DNA from: Gavia stellata
Taxonomy: Eukaryota; Chordata; Aves; Gaviiformes; Gaviidae
Direction: 5' to 3'
NCBI RefSeq assembly: GCF_030936135.1
Contig: NC_082610.1
Coordinates: 18,486,428-18,550,427, forward strand
DNA: 64,000 bases
The notes beneath the pieces were generated by a model. The model was not told where the DNA came from. It did not search any database and saw only the letters and a program-made list of their open reading frames with translations. Positions 13,280 to 23,514 of this stretch are shown piece by piece (positions within the stretch are counted from its first letter, which is position 1; every line of letters starts with the position of its first letter). Position numbers and translations under genes: made by a program.

Positions 13280-13390
13280 CTTCTCCCCTGGCTGGCACGG
13301 CGGCCCCGCGGACGGCTCCGGCGCGAGGGTGCTGCCGCCGTTTCGCTTTTCCTGTGCTCGGCAGAAGTGAGCTGTGCCGGAAGCTTCATG
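13280..13390 (-). promoter_or_regulatory. GC-rich putative promoter of the upstream LSP1 exon
   Basis: This short CpG-dense stretch lies just 5' (minus strand) of the candidate exon and contains an ETS-family-like CCGGAAGC at about 13377-13384. There is no TATA box. The role is inferred from position. Confidence 0.35.
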
Positions 13391-14150
13391 GGCTGAGGGT
13401 TTGGGGGGTTGGGAGAGAGGCAGAGGGAAGGCAAACTTGGGGTTCTTTTTTAGTTTTTTAAAACCATTGGTGCTATTTTAAGGTTTTGCCTCTGCCGGCA
13501 GCTCAAAATCGGAAAGCGCTGGGCTAACCCAAAGGGAAAGTGGGGGCCATGGACATCCCCACCATGGCCGGGAGAGGGGTGACTCGCCGCTCCCCCAGCT
13601 GCCCATTTGGCGTTGGGGACAGCCAGCATCTCTAAACCACAGCACCCTACAGTGCACCGGGTACCAGGGTGCTGCCACAGGAGCTGCCGAGGTTGTCCTG
13701 ACTTTGCACCTCTCAAAGCCCGCTGCAGCCAAAGGGTCTCCTTCTGCCCCGCAGCCGTCACCCCTCACCTCCCCTCCCAGCTCCGCTCCTTCCCCACAGC
13801 TTCCCGCTGTTGCCACCGTGGGAGGAGGTTCTGCAACACCTCCTGGGGCTCGGACTCCTCTCTTTGTCCCTTCGCCACCGGTGAAGGACATGGCCAGGAG
13901 CCGATGGTACAGCCTGGCAGGAGGATGCCAGCAGGGCCTGGTGGCACGGCCTCACCCTTTTCTCCCCACAACAAGGGGGACGAGCAGCCCCAGCTTCAGG
14001 GAGGGACCAACAGCAGAGACGTCCCCCACCCCCATCCCTGCAGCACAGACCCCACCAAAGCCTCCCCATCCCCACCAGGACCCCCATGCTGGGGGCAGAC
14101 CCTCCTGGCACCATGGCACGGGTCAGGGTCCAGCCCCCCAGGCAGGCGAC
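13391..14150. other. Intergenic spacer between LSP1 upstream exon and TNNI2 3' end
   Basis: About 0.8 kb of GC- and CCC-rich DNA. Overlapping open frames on both strands reflect composition rather than genes, and none has a recognisable product. Confidence 0.6.
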
Positions 14151-14171
14151 ACCCGCCTCTCCCACCAAAGC

Positions 14172-14177
14172 TTTATT
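14172..14177 (-). terminator. TNNI2: TNNI2 polyadenylation signal AATAAA
   Basis: TTTATT on the plus strand reads AATAAA on the minus strand, about 130 bases past the TNNI2 stop codon. It is followed by a GT-rich stretch (TGGTGGG...GGGTGTCG) typical of the downstream cleavage element. Cleavage is expected near 14150-14160, which gives a short 3' UTR. Confidence 0.75.
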
Positions 14178-14305
14178 TACACCGCTGCTGCCAGGATGCA
14201 GCTCTTCGCAAAACCAGAGAGAAACGGCACCCAGTCGGTGCCCTTGAGCCCGGGGGGACAGCGGGGACAGGAGGGAGCGGAGGACGGGTGTGGAGAGGCG
14301 GGTTC

Positions 14306-17300
14306 TTAGGACTCGCCAGCCTCAAACATCTTCTTCCTGCCCTCCATGCCAGACTTCTCCTCGATGTTCTTCCTCCAGTCACCGACGTCGCGGAGGTCCT
14401 TCTCCTGGGGGAGGGATAGGCGCATGGGTGCGAGGGGTCCCCCCCCAGGGTGACAACCCACCCAGGCAGGGCCCTTCACCCATCCACCCATGGAAAACCC
14501 CATATCAGCTACAGGAAACCAGTTCCACCCATGCTGTACATCTTTTGGGGCTGCACCCTCTTTTTTCAACATCATGGGTGCCAGAGGAGGAAATACTGAG
14601 CAGGAAGAACATCACAGAGAAAGGCTCACCCTCAACCCTGCCTATCACACAAGGAGGCATGAGCCCCGAAAAATGGGGGCCAACTCCTGTATGGCCAAAG
14701 CAGAGAGGGAAGGAGTACCTTCTCAGTGTCCTCCTTCTTGACTTGCTTCAGGTTGGCTCGGAGGTCCATGCAGACCTTGTGCTTGGAGCCCAGCAGGGCC
14801 CTCAGCATCGCATCGGCGGACATGCGCACCCTGCGCAGGGGTGGCCTCTTGAACTTGCCCCGCAGGTCAAAGAGCTTCTGGCTCAAGTCTTCCAGCTGTG
14901 GGGGGACAAAAGGGGAGGGGGGGCAGAGAGAAAGTGGGGCATGGGTTTCGTGAGACAGACCCAAGTGACACAGGGAGGCACGAAGGATGGGCTGGAGACT
15001 CTCCTGAGGGATGGCTCTGGCAGAAACTCACCTCCTTGTTAGTCTTCTGTAGCTTCACCTCTGTGTCATACCTCTCCTCATCCACTGACTCTATCTTGGC
15101 ATGAAGCTTTTTGCACAGCTCCTGGGAGGAAAAGCAGAGAGGGATGTCGACTGCTAGGACCCACACACGTGATTCCTCTCTCCTGACCGCTCTAGCTTTG
15201 AAAGACCTCAGTCCAGAAGACCAGATTGGGTCAAGACCAGATGGCGAAGGGTGGTTCGCAGGCCAGATCCTGGTCTCCATGCTACCAGCTTCATGCAAAT
15301 GCTGTCTCAATACATCATTAGAAATGCAGCTTTCCTGCCAGCCAGACCCCTTTTTTTTTTTTTTTGCAGGGACCCCAGCTGTCTCTCAAGCCAATTCCAC
15401 ATCCAGCCAGCGCCAGGGCACCCGCAGGTGAGGACGTCAAGATGGGAAGGACAATCTAGACCCATCAGGCTGACTGATGGAGCCAAATCCTTTCTGCTTG
15501 GGCACAGTGAAAGGGTTAAAGAAGTCTTTACCTGAAGTTCCTGCATGGATCCTGGGAGCGACAGAGGAGGGCAATGCTCTGCCAGGTAGTTTTGCTTTTC
15601 CACTTCTTTAGCAGCTGCTTCTCTTTCTATTTCGGTGGCAGCGAGCTGGAGCATAGCGCTCTGGAAGGCAGCAGGAGGATGGTCAGCACAGAGTGGAGGC
15701 GAGGGAGGAGGGCAGGGGGGTTAGCAAGGGATGGAGAGGCAGCTTGGGGAGCTCCCCATCAATACCAGTGTCTCCAAGCCAGGGATATGGTGGGGACCCA
15801 GTAAGGAGTGGGGAAGGCTGGGGGGGGCCCCATGTTGTGCATCGAGGCCTCTTCCAGGAGGGAGAGTGCTAAGAGCTGGCTGGCTTGGGATGGGAGATGG
15901 GATGGTCAGGACACACCTCGCCCAGTCCCAGCAGTGCCACGTACCTTCAGGTGCTGCCGACGGGCAGTGGCTGCCCTCCTCTTTTTCTGCATGTGGGAGG
16001 AATGAGAGAAAAGCAGGTTATGGGATGCCCATTCCCCTTTCCGTTCCCCTTCCCCATACAACCGCACAGTCCTCCAAAGACCTGCAGCCATGCCAGGGAG
16101 CTGGCTCCAGCCGGGATGCTTGACACACCGTTGGTCCCCAAACCCGCAGCACTCAAAGAAGAGGCTCCCTGCTGAACCCAGCTTTGCCAACCTCAGGTAG
16201 CTAAACCCTACGAAGTGCATCAGGAAAAGATAATGAGGTTGACGAACTTGCAGATGTACATATAAAATATAACTTCAAACTTGGCTTTTTGGGACTTTTA
16301 GCTTTTTCTCTAACTTCCTCTTCACTCAGACATGTGTTTTGCTTTGCACTCAACCGCCCTAATGCCCCTGGGCACTTGGGAGCTGTGGGATGTCTTTCTG
16401 AGCGCTCCCTGGCACACAGAGTGAGAAGGATGGCCAGGCAGGTGAAAACATGAAGGCTGCATAATTTCTGGAGCTGAAAGACCCAGCGCAGGTGATGCTG
16501 AAGGTGACGCTGTGAGAAACAGCAAGCCCTTTTGCAACTCTTCCCCAGCCTGGCAGTTACGGGTATTTCGATGTGCTGCGTTAGGGCACTGGGGAGGCAG
16601 GGCCAGGGCGTGGGGGGTTCATCACCGCTGGAGGACAGACACAACCACGGGGTCTGCAGGCCACGAGGCTGTGGCTGCAAGGTGCAAACTAGCTCGCTCT
16701 TCCCTGGGATGCCAGGTGAGCACGGAAGACCAAGCCTGCCCTTCTGTACCCGTGATGCGCTGGAACAGCAGCAACAAGTCTCCTATTTATAAAAGAAGGC
16801 CCAACCTTGATGTGCCACTGCGTTGCAGCTGTTTCTTCAGCATTTTGCCCAGACGAGCAAGCAAGGCTGAATGTGGCTGAGGCGAAGGAAGCGCACCCTG
16901 GCATCTGATACGCTGTGGTGGGGGAGTAAGAAGCAGCATTTGGCTGTGTGTTTGGGCTGCATAGAGGAGGAAGTGGATAAGAATCTGCAGAGCAAAATGT
17001 AACAAAATCTGACTTGTTTTGCATATGCAAATGGTGCTAAGGCCCTCCTGACAGGGCTGAAGAGCTCTGCAGAAAAAAGCATCTAGCTCAGAGGTGCAGC
17101 GCACCATTAGCTGGGAGGATTTCGCTTGTATGAATCTGGCCATGGGCCAGGAGAGAGCAGATCGCTTGAGCACCGTTAGCCCAGGGCTTATTCTCTGTCT
17201 GAAAACTAGTACCTTAGTAAAGAGTGCCCTCCCAGCCTTCCCTGGGGGCACTGGGTTTGGTGGAGAATCAAGGCACCTGTTGGACATCAGCACCATATTG

Positions 17301-18181
17301 TGGAGTTTCTATGTGTCCCCGAAACCCTCTTTTCTCTTGGTGAGGACAAGCTTGAGCTTGTGGTGCTTTGGACATATGGGGAGGTGCCAAGCAGAGATGA
17401 AGGATGGAGCAGCTTGCTAAAAGGAGATACGGAGTTACAAAGCCATGCACAACTCTCCCACACCTTCCCTTCCATTTCCCCAGCCTCCCCCAGGCTTCAA
17501 GCCCAGCTCCTCTCTGGCTCTGCCAGAAGCCAGGGAGAACTTGCCAAGGATGCAACCTCCACCCTGCTAAGGCTGCCCTGCATCCAGGGCTCACCAGATC
17601 CCCTTTGAGAAGTGATTTGGCAGTGCTCAGTGGGCAGAAAACCAGGGGCTAGGTGTGGGGAAGGACGAGAGGATGCTTGACCAAGGGCTGGGTGGTGGAT
17701 GGGTGATGGAGGAGAGGCGGCTCTGGACCACAGCCTTCCCAGCACCATCTCGTGGCCGGCTGGGGAAGCAGGAAAGGAGGGGAAAAAAGCATCTAACTCC
17801 AAGCCAGGAGGCAGAAAAGACCTTCAAAAGGGTTTTTTCTTCTACTTTCCATCTTTACCAGGAGCCAGCAAGAAAGCCTTGCCATTTCCCACACACATCC
17901 CCAGCAGCTGCTTTTCCTAAGGAGGAACGGTGAAGCCAAGATCGATGCCATGAGCATTGCTAAAGGAAAAACCCCACCAAGACACACTTACCTCTTCACT
18001 GTTCAGGATGAGCGGATGGACAAGGAAGGGAAGGAAGAGAAAGGGGAGAAAAAGGCATTTAGCATCCTAATCAGAAACAAGTAGAGGAATCTTAACAAGC
18101 ATAAAAAGTTGGCAGTTGAACAAAAGCTTTTAAATGCCAACAACATATTAGAGACAGAAAAATGGGAACTTACTCAGACAT
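14306..18181 (-). CDS. TNNI2: Troponin I, fast skeletal muscle (complete CDS, 7 coding exons)
   Basis: TNNI2 is the inhibitory subunit of the fast-muscle troponin complex. It binds actin-tropomyosin and troponin C and blocks contraction at low Ca2+. Coding exons (minus): 18174-18181, 17992-17998, 15945-15986, 15532-15660, 15032-15121, 14719-14895, 14306-14404. All have GT/AG borders and phases sum to 552 nt, 183 aa, the usual length. The protein starts MSDEE and ends KMFEAGES. Exon 15945-15986 gives [14 protein letters not shown], part of the N-terminal TnC-binding helix. Residues 20-92 form the TnT-binding coiled-coil part. The inhibitory peptide [12 protein letters not shown] is at 105-116, followed by the switch segment [12 protein letters not shown]. 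The second coding exon is only 7 bases (TGAAGAG). The last exon holds [18 protein letters not shown]. No disruption is seen. The product is certain; the 5' non-coding exon is less so. Confidence 0.97.
16782..16791. promoter_or_regulatory. Consensus MEF2/A-T-rich TATA-like site in TNNI2 intron
   Basis: CTATTTATAA fits the MEF2 consensus YTAWWWWTAR at all ten positions. It lies in the 2-kb intron between the 7-nt exon and the KKRRAAT exon. Read on the minus strand it also contains TTATAAATAG, a good TATA box, so it could serve a muscle enhancer or an internal start. No transcript evidence is visible. Confidence 0.4.
17992..17998 (-). other. TNNI2: 7-nt micro-exon of TNNI2
   Basis: The minus strand reads CCTGAACAG, then TGAAGAG, then GTAAGTGTG: a clean acceptor, seven bases and a consensus donor. 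It joins ATGTCTGA of exon 2 to AAAAAGAGG of exon 4, giving M-S-D-E-E-K-K-R-R, the expected fast troponin I N-terminus. Without it the frame is lost. Confidence 0.9.
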
Positions 18182-18203
18182 CTTGCTTTAGACGGTTGTG
18201 AGC
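18174..18203 (-). other. TNNI2: TNNI2 exon 2 (5' UTR plus first 8 coding bases)
   Basis: A pyrimidine-rich TTTTCTTTGCAG acceptor ends at 18204. The exon runs GCTCACAACCGTCTAAAGCA-AG-ATGTCTGA and is followed by the donor GTAAGT. The start context is AAGATGT, with A at -3. The initiating Met is therefore in the second exon and a non-coding exon 1 must lie further up. Confidence 0.85.
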
Positions 18204-18294
18204 CTGCAAAGAAAACCAAGGAAAAAAACAGTTCACAATTATTCGTGCTGGTGGTGACTTTCTTGGGCTTAAAAACAAAGCAAGATTCCTCTAG

Positions 18295-18314
18295 AAAAAA
18301 AAAAAAAAAAAAAA
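18295..18314. repeat. Homopolymer A20 in TNNI2 intron 1
   Basis: A run of 20 A lies about 90 bases upstream (minus strand) of exon 2. On the transcribed strand it is a U tract. There is no target-site duplication or element body beside it, so it is read as a simple repeat. Confidence 0.85.
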
Positions 18315-19247
18315 GAGGAACAGGTTTTCTCTTATTTCCCAACTTCTCCAAATTTTCATCATATAGGGAACTAGGCTGCAGTTTGTGGACGAGAGCCAAA
18401 TATGTGCCTACTCACAGCCACACAAACCTCAGCACGGGGGGACTTCTGGCCCAGCACCATTTGGTCTGGTGACAAAGAGAGATTTGTGACAGTAATTCCT
18501 GCAGGCATGTTTCTTGTTTGACCCCCAGGAAACCATTGTATGCAATGAAGGAAGTAGAGGAAAAAGCTATTTTCAGCTTACTGCTTCACTTTGCCACGCA
18601 GTCTTGCCCCACTTCATGAAAAAGAAATATCCCAAAGCCTGCGGAGGGTTGGGACACCCTGGGAACGGAGCCAGGCAGCGACCCCAGGTGACAAGGAAGG
18701 ACTTCAGAGGATGCGACTGCCAATGTATGCATCCATTGCGTGGGGCAGGGGAACCTATTGCAACCACCTCAGCACAGATGACGTCGAACGGGGTTGAAAG
18801 TTGTCGAATTGGTAAAGGCACAAAGAGTTTCCCCTGGCAATTCCTTGCATTTCCATTAAGTGGAAATTTTACAGGTACAATGCAGCATATTAGGGAAGAG
18901 ATGGAAGAGCAGCTTTGTTTTGCTGTAAATTATTTCCCCGTAAATAGGATTTTACTTTTTTAGCAGAGCAATATCTCCTGCGTGTGCCTGCTAATAGAAG
19001 GATGCAGGAGTGTCAGCCAAGCCCAAACTAAGCTCGTCCTTTGCAGAGCAGGCAAGCCCCTGCAACACAGCCATCTGCAGACCTGGGAGGCTCTGTCGGG
19101 AGGTGAAGTGTTAACGGGGGCTCATGCCCAAGGGAGGAGGCACAGCTTGCAGGGCCAAGGAAACTTTATCCTGGAAAATGTGCAGGCCCATCACATTATT
19201 TTGGGGGGGGCGGGGAGGAAAGTGCTTCTAAAAATGGTCAGGGAGCT

Positions 19248-19410
19248 GCAGAAGGAGCTGCAGCTGTCTCCTCGGACGGCAGCCTTTCCCTGGTGCCAGC
19301 CCCCGTGACTCAGGGAGGTCGGAGCGATGCGAAGCAAAAGCCACCGCAGGTGGCTGGGCTACAGCTGAGGGACAGGGCGGCCAAGGAACGCCAGCTATTT
19401 TTACTCGCAT
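19248..19410. promoter_or_regulatory. TNNI2: Candidate muscle enhancer in TNNI2 intron 1
   Basis: Three E-boxes (CAGCTG 19261-19266, CAGGTG 19347-19352, CAGCTG 19362-19367), a TGACTCA (near 19306) and a near-consensus MEF2 site CTATTTTTAC (19395-19404) fall within 160 bp. The quail and mammalian fast troponin I genes are known to carry a muscle-specific enhancer (IRE/FIRE) in intron 1 made of E-box and MEF2 sites. This cluster sits in the same intron. Its function is inferred from that family knowledge. Confidence 0.5.
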
Positions 19411-19991
19411 CCCTGTCCCGCGTCTGTACGCACCCACTTCGGTGGCGGCGATGCTGCGAGCGCTGAGGAAGTGAGGGGACAACGCCAGGCTGCGGCTCGC
19501 TGCGTGCAATGTGGGCTTTAAATCACCTGTTCTTGGTGGGGGGACACAGTAGATTTGGATGTCGTCACTGTCTGAGGGTGTTTTTTGAGGAGCAAGGCAC
19601 TGCAAAGACCGGGTCGGGTGTAAATAGGGAGCATTGCCGAGTTACGGCAGGCAAGGACCCCGCGTCCTATGGCCCTAGGGAGGTCAGCGTTAGGGACCCT
19701 GCGGCTCCGCTTGCCTTTGCCACTCAAGCCGGAGAGCAAAACCAACCAAGGGAGAGGAAGGCATGAAACCAAAGAGAAAGAAGGGCACTGGAAAAGACAG
19801 AGGGAGACTTTGCGATGCACGGACCCTCTCCCGCAGGCAAAGGATGGAGAAGCTTTTATTAGCACCCCCGTTTCTCCCAGCAGGTCACCCCACCTGGCAT
19901 TTATCTCCCTAAAACTCAGGTAAGTGTATCTCCTCCCCCATTTCCCCCTCAGAGCAAGCTGGGTCAGTAAGAGACATGCAAAACGGCTCAC

Positions 19992-20052
19992 CCAAGTCTG
20001 GAGAGGAAAACCAGAGAGTGCCGCTGGCCGGACAGGACGGACTGGCGAGCCG
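19992..20052 (-). other. TNNI2: Putative non-coding exon 1 and start of TNNI2
   Basis: On the minus strand ACTTGG is followed by the donor-like GTGAGC at 19991-19986. About 85 bases upstream is an A/T-rich box at 20077-20084 (TATAAAAG on the plus strand, CTTTTATA on the minus), with an E-box CAGCTG at 20057-20062 between. The resulting intron 1 of about 1.8 kb would place the E-box/MEF2 cluster roughly 650-790 bases downstream of the start. The TATA orientation favours the plus strand, so this call is weak. Confidence 0.33.
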
Positions 20053-20099
20053 CAGGCAGCTGGCTGAGTAAGGAGGTATAAAAGGGCTTCTCGGGTGGC

Positions 20100-23000
20100 T
20101 CAGCAGAAAATCCACCTTCTCTTTAAGGGCATGGAGACCTTCTCAGACCAATGATGTGCAAGAGTCCCTTGTGCACCTCCCTTGGCTGGGGCAGGCCAGG
20201 CAGGCAGCCCCGGAGGAGAGGGCAGCCGTGGGGACGGAGGGGTGGGGAGGGGGAGGACATCTTCTACCCATGGGGTGGGGAAGCAGAGCCATCCCGGAGG
20301 AGCCGGGGAGGTGCTCTTCCTCGGGAGTGCCGAGGAGGGAGCCTTCCTCCCCCTCTTCCTCCCATCAACCTGCAACACTAGATATGACCTCAAGGTTGTT
20401 GAGAGCCCGGGGTTCCCTGCACACAGCCATCCATCCGCAAGGCCTCTAATAAAATTTCCCGTTGGAGACAGAGTGGCTTATCCATGGACAGGGGCACAGC
20501 TCCATTCACCTCCAGTGGCTTGGGAGCAGCTCTGCCCTTCAGGAATGCATAGGGGAAAGAGCCTGCACCCCCCAATCCACTGCCAATAGTATGTGCAAGA
20601 GCAATCACTGAGCGAGCCATCCATCCCTAGCATGCTCTTCTAACCTCACTTACCACATGTGAAGCATTTGCAGCTCCTCCCCGTGTGAAGTATTTCAACA
20701 CAACTAAGGCTTTTTAACAAACAAACCTGCGGAGCCACTGCGGGTTGCCCAGAGGCTCACTGCAGTGCAGGGGCTGGGGAGAGGCAGCAGAGTATGGGGG
20801 AGCAGCCCCACGCTACCAGCAAGAAAGGTAACCCCCCCCCCCCCATCTGCTGTGGGATGCCCCAGATCCCTATCTCCATGAGCCCGATGGAGAGGCAGGT
20901 GAAAATGTAGCTGGAAATGTTTGCCCGCCCCATGCAGTGCGTGTGTGTAGGGGATCCCATGGAGACAGGAGCCCAAACAGCTCCTGCCCTCCTCCTCCTC
21001 CAGCCCAGGCGCTCCCTCCCCTTTCAGCTGGGGTTTTTTAGGCTGATTCAGACGTGGCCCTGACAATATTTTCCAGGCACCTCTCAAAGGTTATATAGAT
21101 AGCGGCAAATCCGCTGCTGCAGGCTTCCTGTTTCACCACCTTGGCATCGTACAAGTAATGCTGCAGATGCCAGTGAAGGAAGAGCAAGTCCTTGAGACAG
21201 GGCTGCTGTCTTGCAGGGGTTTGCACCCATAGCAGGTGGAGGAGAGAGAAATGCCTACTGTGGGCAAGGCTGGGTCCGCTCGGGATTTGTCCCTCTGAAA
21301 CGGCAAGAGGGAGATGGTTTGGGTAGCGAACACCTTGGTGTCCATGTATGCTGGCCTGTAGATCTGAGCTACCCCCTTGCAAATCCACCGTGAGACTCCT
21401 GGAAATTCACAGCGAAGGTGCAGTTCAGCAGAGGTTTTGGCTGGTTTTGCCCTCATCTGGGCTCCCATGCAACGGCTGTGGGTCAGCACCTAGTGAGGGA
21501 GCGGGGCTTGGGAAGATCTGTAATGAGGATCAGCCAGCTCCAACCCTCCTCCTCACTCACCTCCTGCACATCCACGTCCCCAGGGCGGTGAGCCCTAATG
21601 GAGACAGGGCTCTGCAGCTCCAGGCAGAGCTAGTAAACAAGGAGGTTAAACTCCAGCAGCTTCTGCTCCCCAGGAGCATCCCTTGTTGCAGCCCCTGAGG
21701 AAGACCCATTGGCAGAGGCATCACTGCACCCAGCACCCATCTCCCATCTGGACTTCAGCAAAAACAGACAGTTTGGCAGGAGGAACGTCTGTTTGTCCCA
21801 TGTAAAGCCAGTTTCTCAGAAAATGAAAAAACAGAGACCAAAGCAAGCACACTTCCAGACAGACAGCAGCCACCCTCTATAGCCAACAGCAGAAGTCACC
21901 CATTCAGGGACAGCTTAGCTGCTTCACTTCTCCTTTCAGTGCCGACTCCATAAGCCATGGTTGACTCTAGGGTTAAACCAAGTCTTTATTATTCTTTCCA
22001 AAGTCTCTACAGCCATTTTCTTCAGCTCCCTATGCAGCTACGCACATTCTAGCCACTGCTGGCCCACCGGTCCTCCAAAAAGCAGCTCAGCTCTTGGTGG
22101 AGGGACCAAAACTGGGAGGGTTGTCCATTCAAAAATTCCCCACAGCCAAGGAGTTTCCTTCAGCCCTGTGAAATGAAGGCTTTCTGAACCTCCTGGAGTT
22201 CCGGCATGCAGCACAGCAAAAGAGATTTGCTCCGAGTTCAAGGTTTTGTTTATCAGCTTGCAATAGGAAAGTGTTGGCCTGAAACAGTTGAATAAAGAAG
22301 TTCAAAGAAAGAAGTCCCATCAGCAAAATTTTGTCTAAAACAGATGTGTTTGTAGAATACGGAAGGAGTGGATGGTGAGGTGTGGTAATAGGGTGAACAG
22401 AAGGTTGAGCCTCCAAGTCTGCATAAGGCTTTCCCTGGAATTGCCTTGCACAGAGGTTAAGCTGTAAGGCAGGTCTCCCAAAAAAAGAAAGAGGCTTCAG
22501 ACCCAGAATGTCATGAGGAACAAACCCAGGGAGGACCAGGAAGAACAGAAAAACAAAAACGTCCCAAAGTAGGAGCTCTAGTTAACATTAAGACGGAGGT
22601 TTCCAAAGGAAGTAGTGTAAGTGTTTGAGTGGTGAATGAACAAGTTCCTCAAGGAAGACATAAGGAAGCTCCAGGCAAGTCCTTCAGAGAGGTACTCGGC
22701 TCTGTGAGTATGAAGTATGAGTGAGGGTATTGCACAGGGGCTGTGGGTGGACACACTGTTCACATTTGGGTACCTTTCTTGTGGAGCAGATGACCTTGTT
22801 CCCTTCCCTTGCTCCCCTCCACTCGTGCTAGAGGAACATGCCATGAGTATGGCCCACCATTCCCAGAGCAATTTCACCATCCTGCAAGGCCAGAGGGAAG
22901 ACCTGGCATGTACAGGAGGTTCTGCCCTATGCTTTAGAGAGACTCAGGTATGGCACATCTGGGCCAGACTCCTCCAGGGAACCACCACGTGTTGAAAGGA

Positions 23001-23514
23001 CTAAGCTGATGGATCCACACAAGCTGTCCGTGACGGCCATCTCCTACACCCTTACACCTTGCCTCCTCTTCAACATCCTACAAGCATCAGTGACATGACA
23101 CTATGTCTTACTTCCGATGGTGACACTGTTGGCAAAAAAAACCCAAGCCTCCTGCTCAGCAGCAGTTGAGCTCATGGTAAAAGCTCAAGCAGGACTGCTG
23201 AGCAAACCAGTGTCCGACTTCCCTTTGCTTTCCCAAAATCGTATCAGACCAAAGCAAAGCACATGGCTCCCATCCTGCCCAGAACACTCCATCTCCCTCC
23301 AGTGTATCCCTAAAAGAGCTCCCCACACTCTACTTCTGCCAACACCAGCCTCTAGGAACTGCTGCAAAGGAAGGCCATCGCCTTTGCATCTTGTGCCAGT
23401 GCTGTCCTACACACCCCACAGCTACAACCACCTCATTCACCCATGAGATGGAGTTAAGGCTTTTGGCTTTTCCTCTCCAGGGCCGCTGCCAAACAACACA
23501 GCCACCCTGTCCGT
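20100..23514. other. Intergenic region, TNNI2 upstream, with one unidentified coding-like stretch
   Basis: 3.4 kb without a recognised gene. Apart from the coding-like minus-strand segment at 21038-21190 and a C14 run near 20830 it shows only short frames. A patch near 22580-22690 faintly resembles diverged LINE 3'-end wording, but too weakly to call. Confidence 0.5.
21038..21190 (-). other. Unidentified coding-like segment (possible terminal exon or relic)
   Basis: The minus strand encodes LKDLLFLHWHLQHYLYDAK, then VVKQEACSSGFAAIYITFER, CLENIVRATSESA and a stop at 21038-21040. The amino-acid make-up (aliphatic, aromatic and charged residues in balance) is unlike the Pro/Ser/Gly-rich chance frames nearby. 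The adjoining upstream sequence continues coding-like in a different frame (AELHLRCEFPGVSRWICKG...), which suggests either an intron boundary or a broken gene. I do not recognise the protein. It could still be chance. Confidence 0.25.

Noticed and set aside
22560-22700. Possible CR1 LINE 3'-end fragment
   Set aside because: Only faint resemblance to the GAAGTAGT..-type wording; no terminal octamer-type repeat or ORF2 homology was seen.
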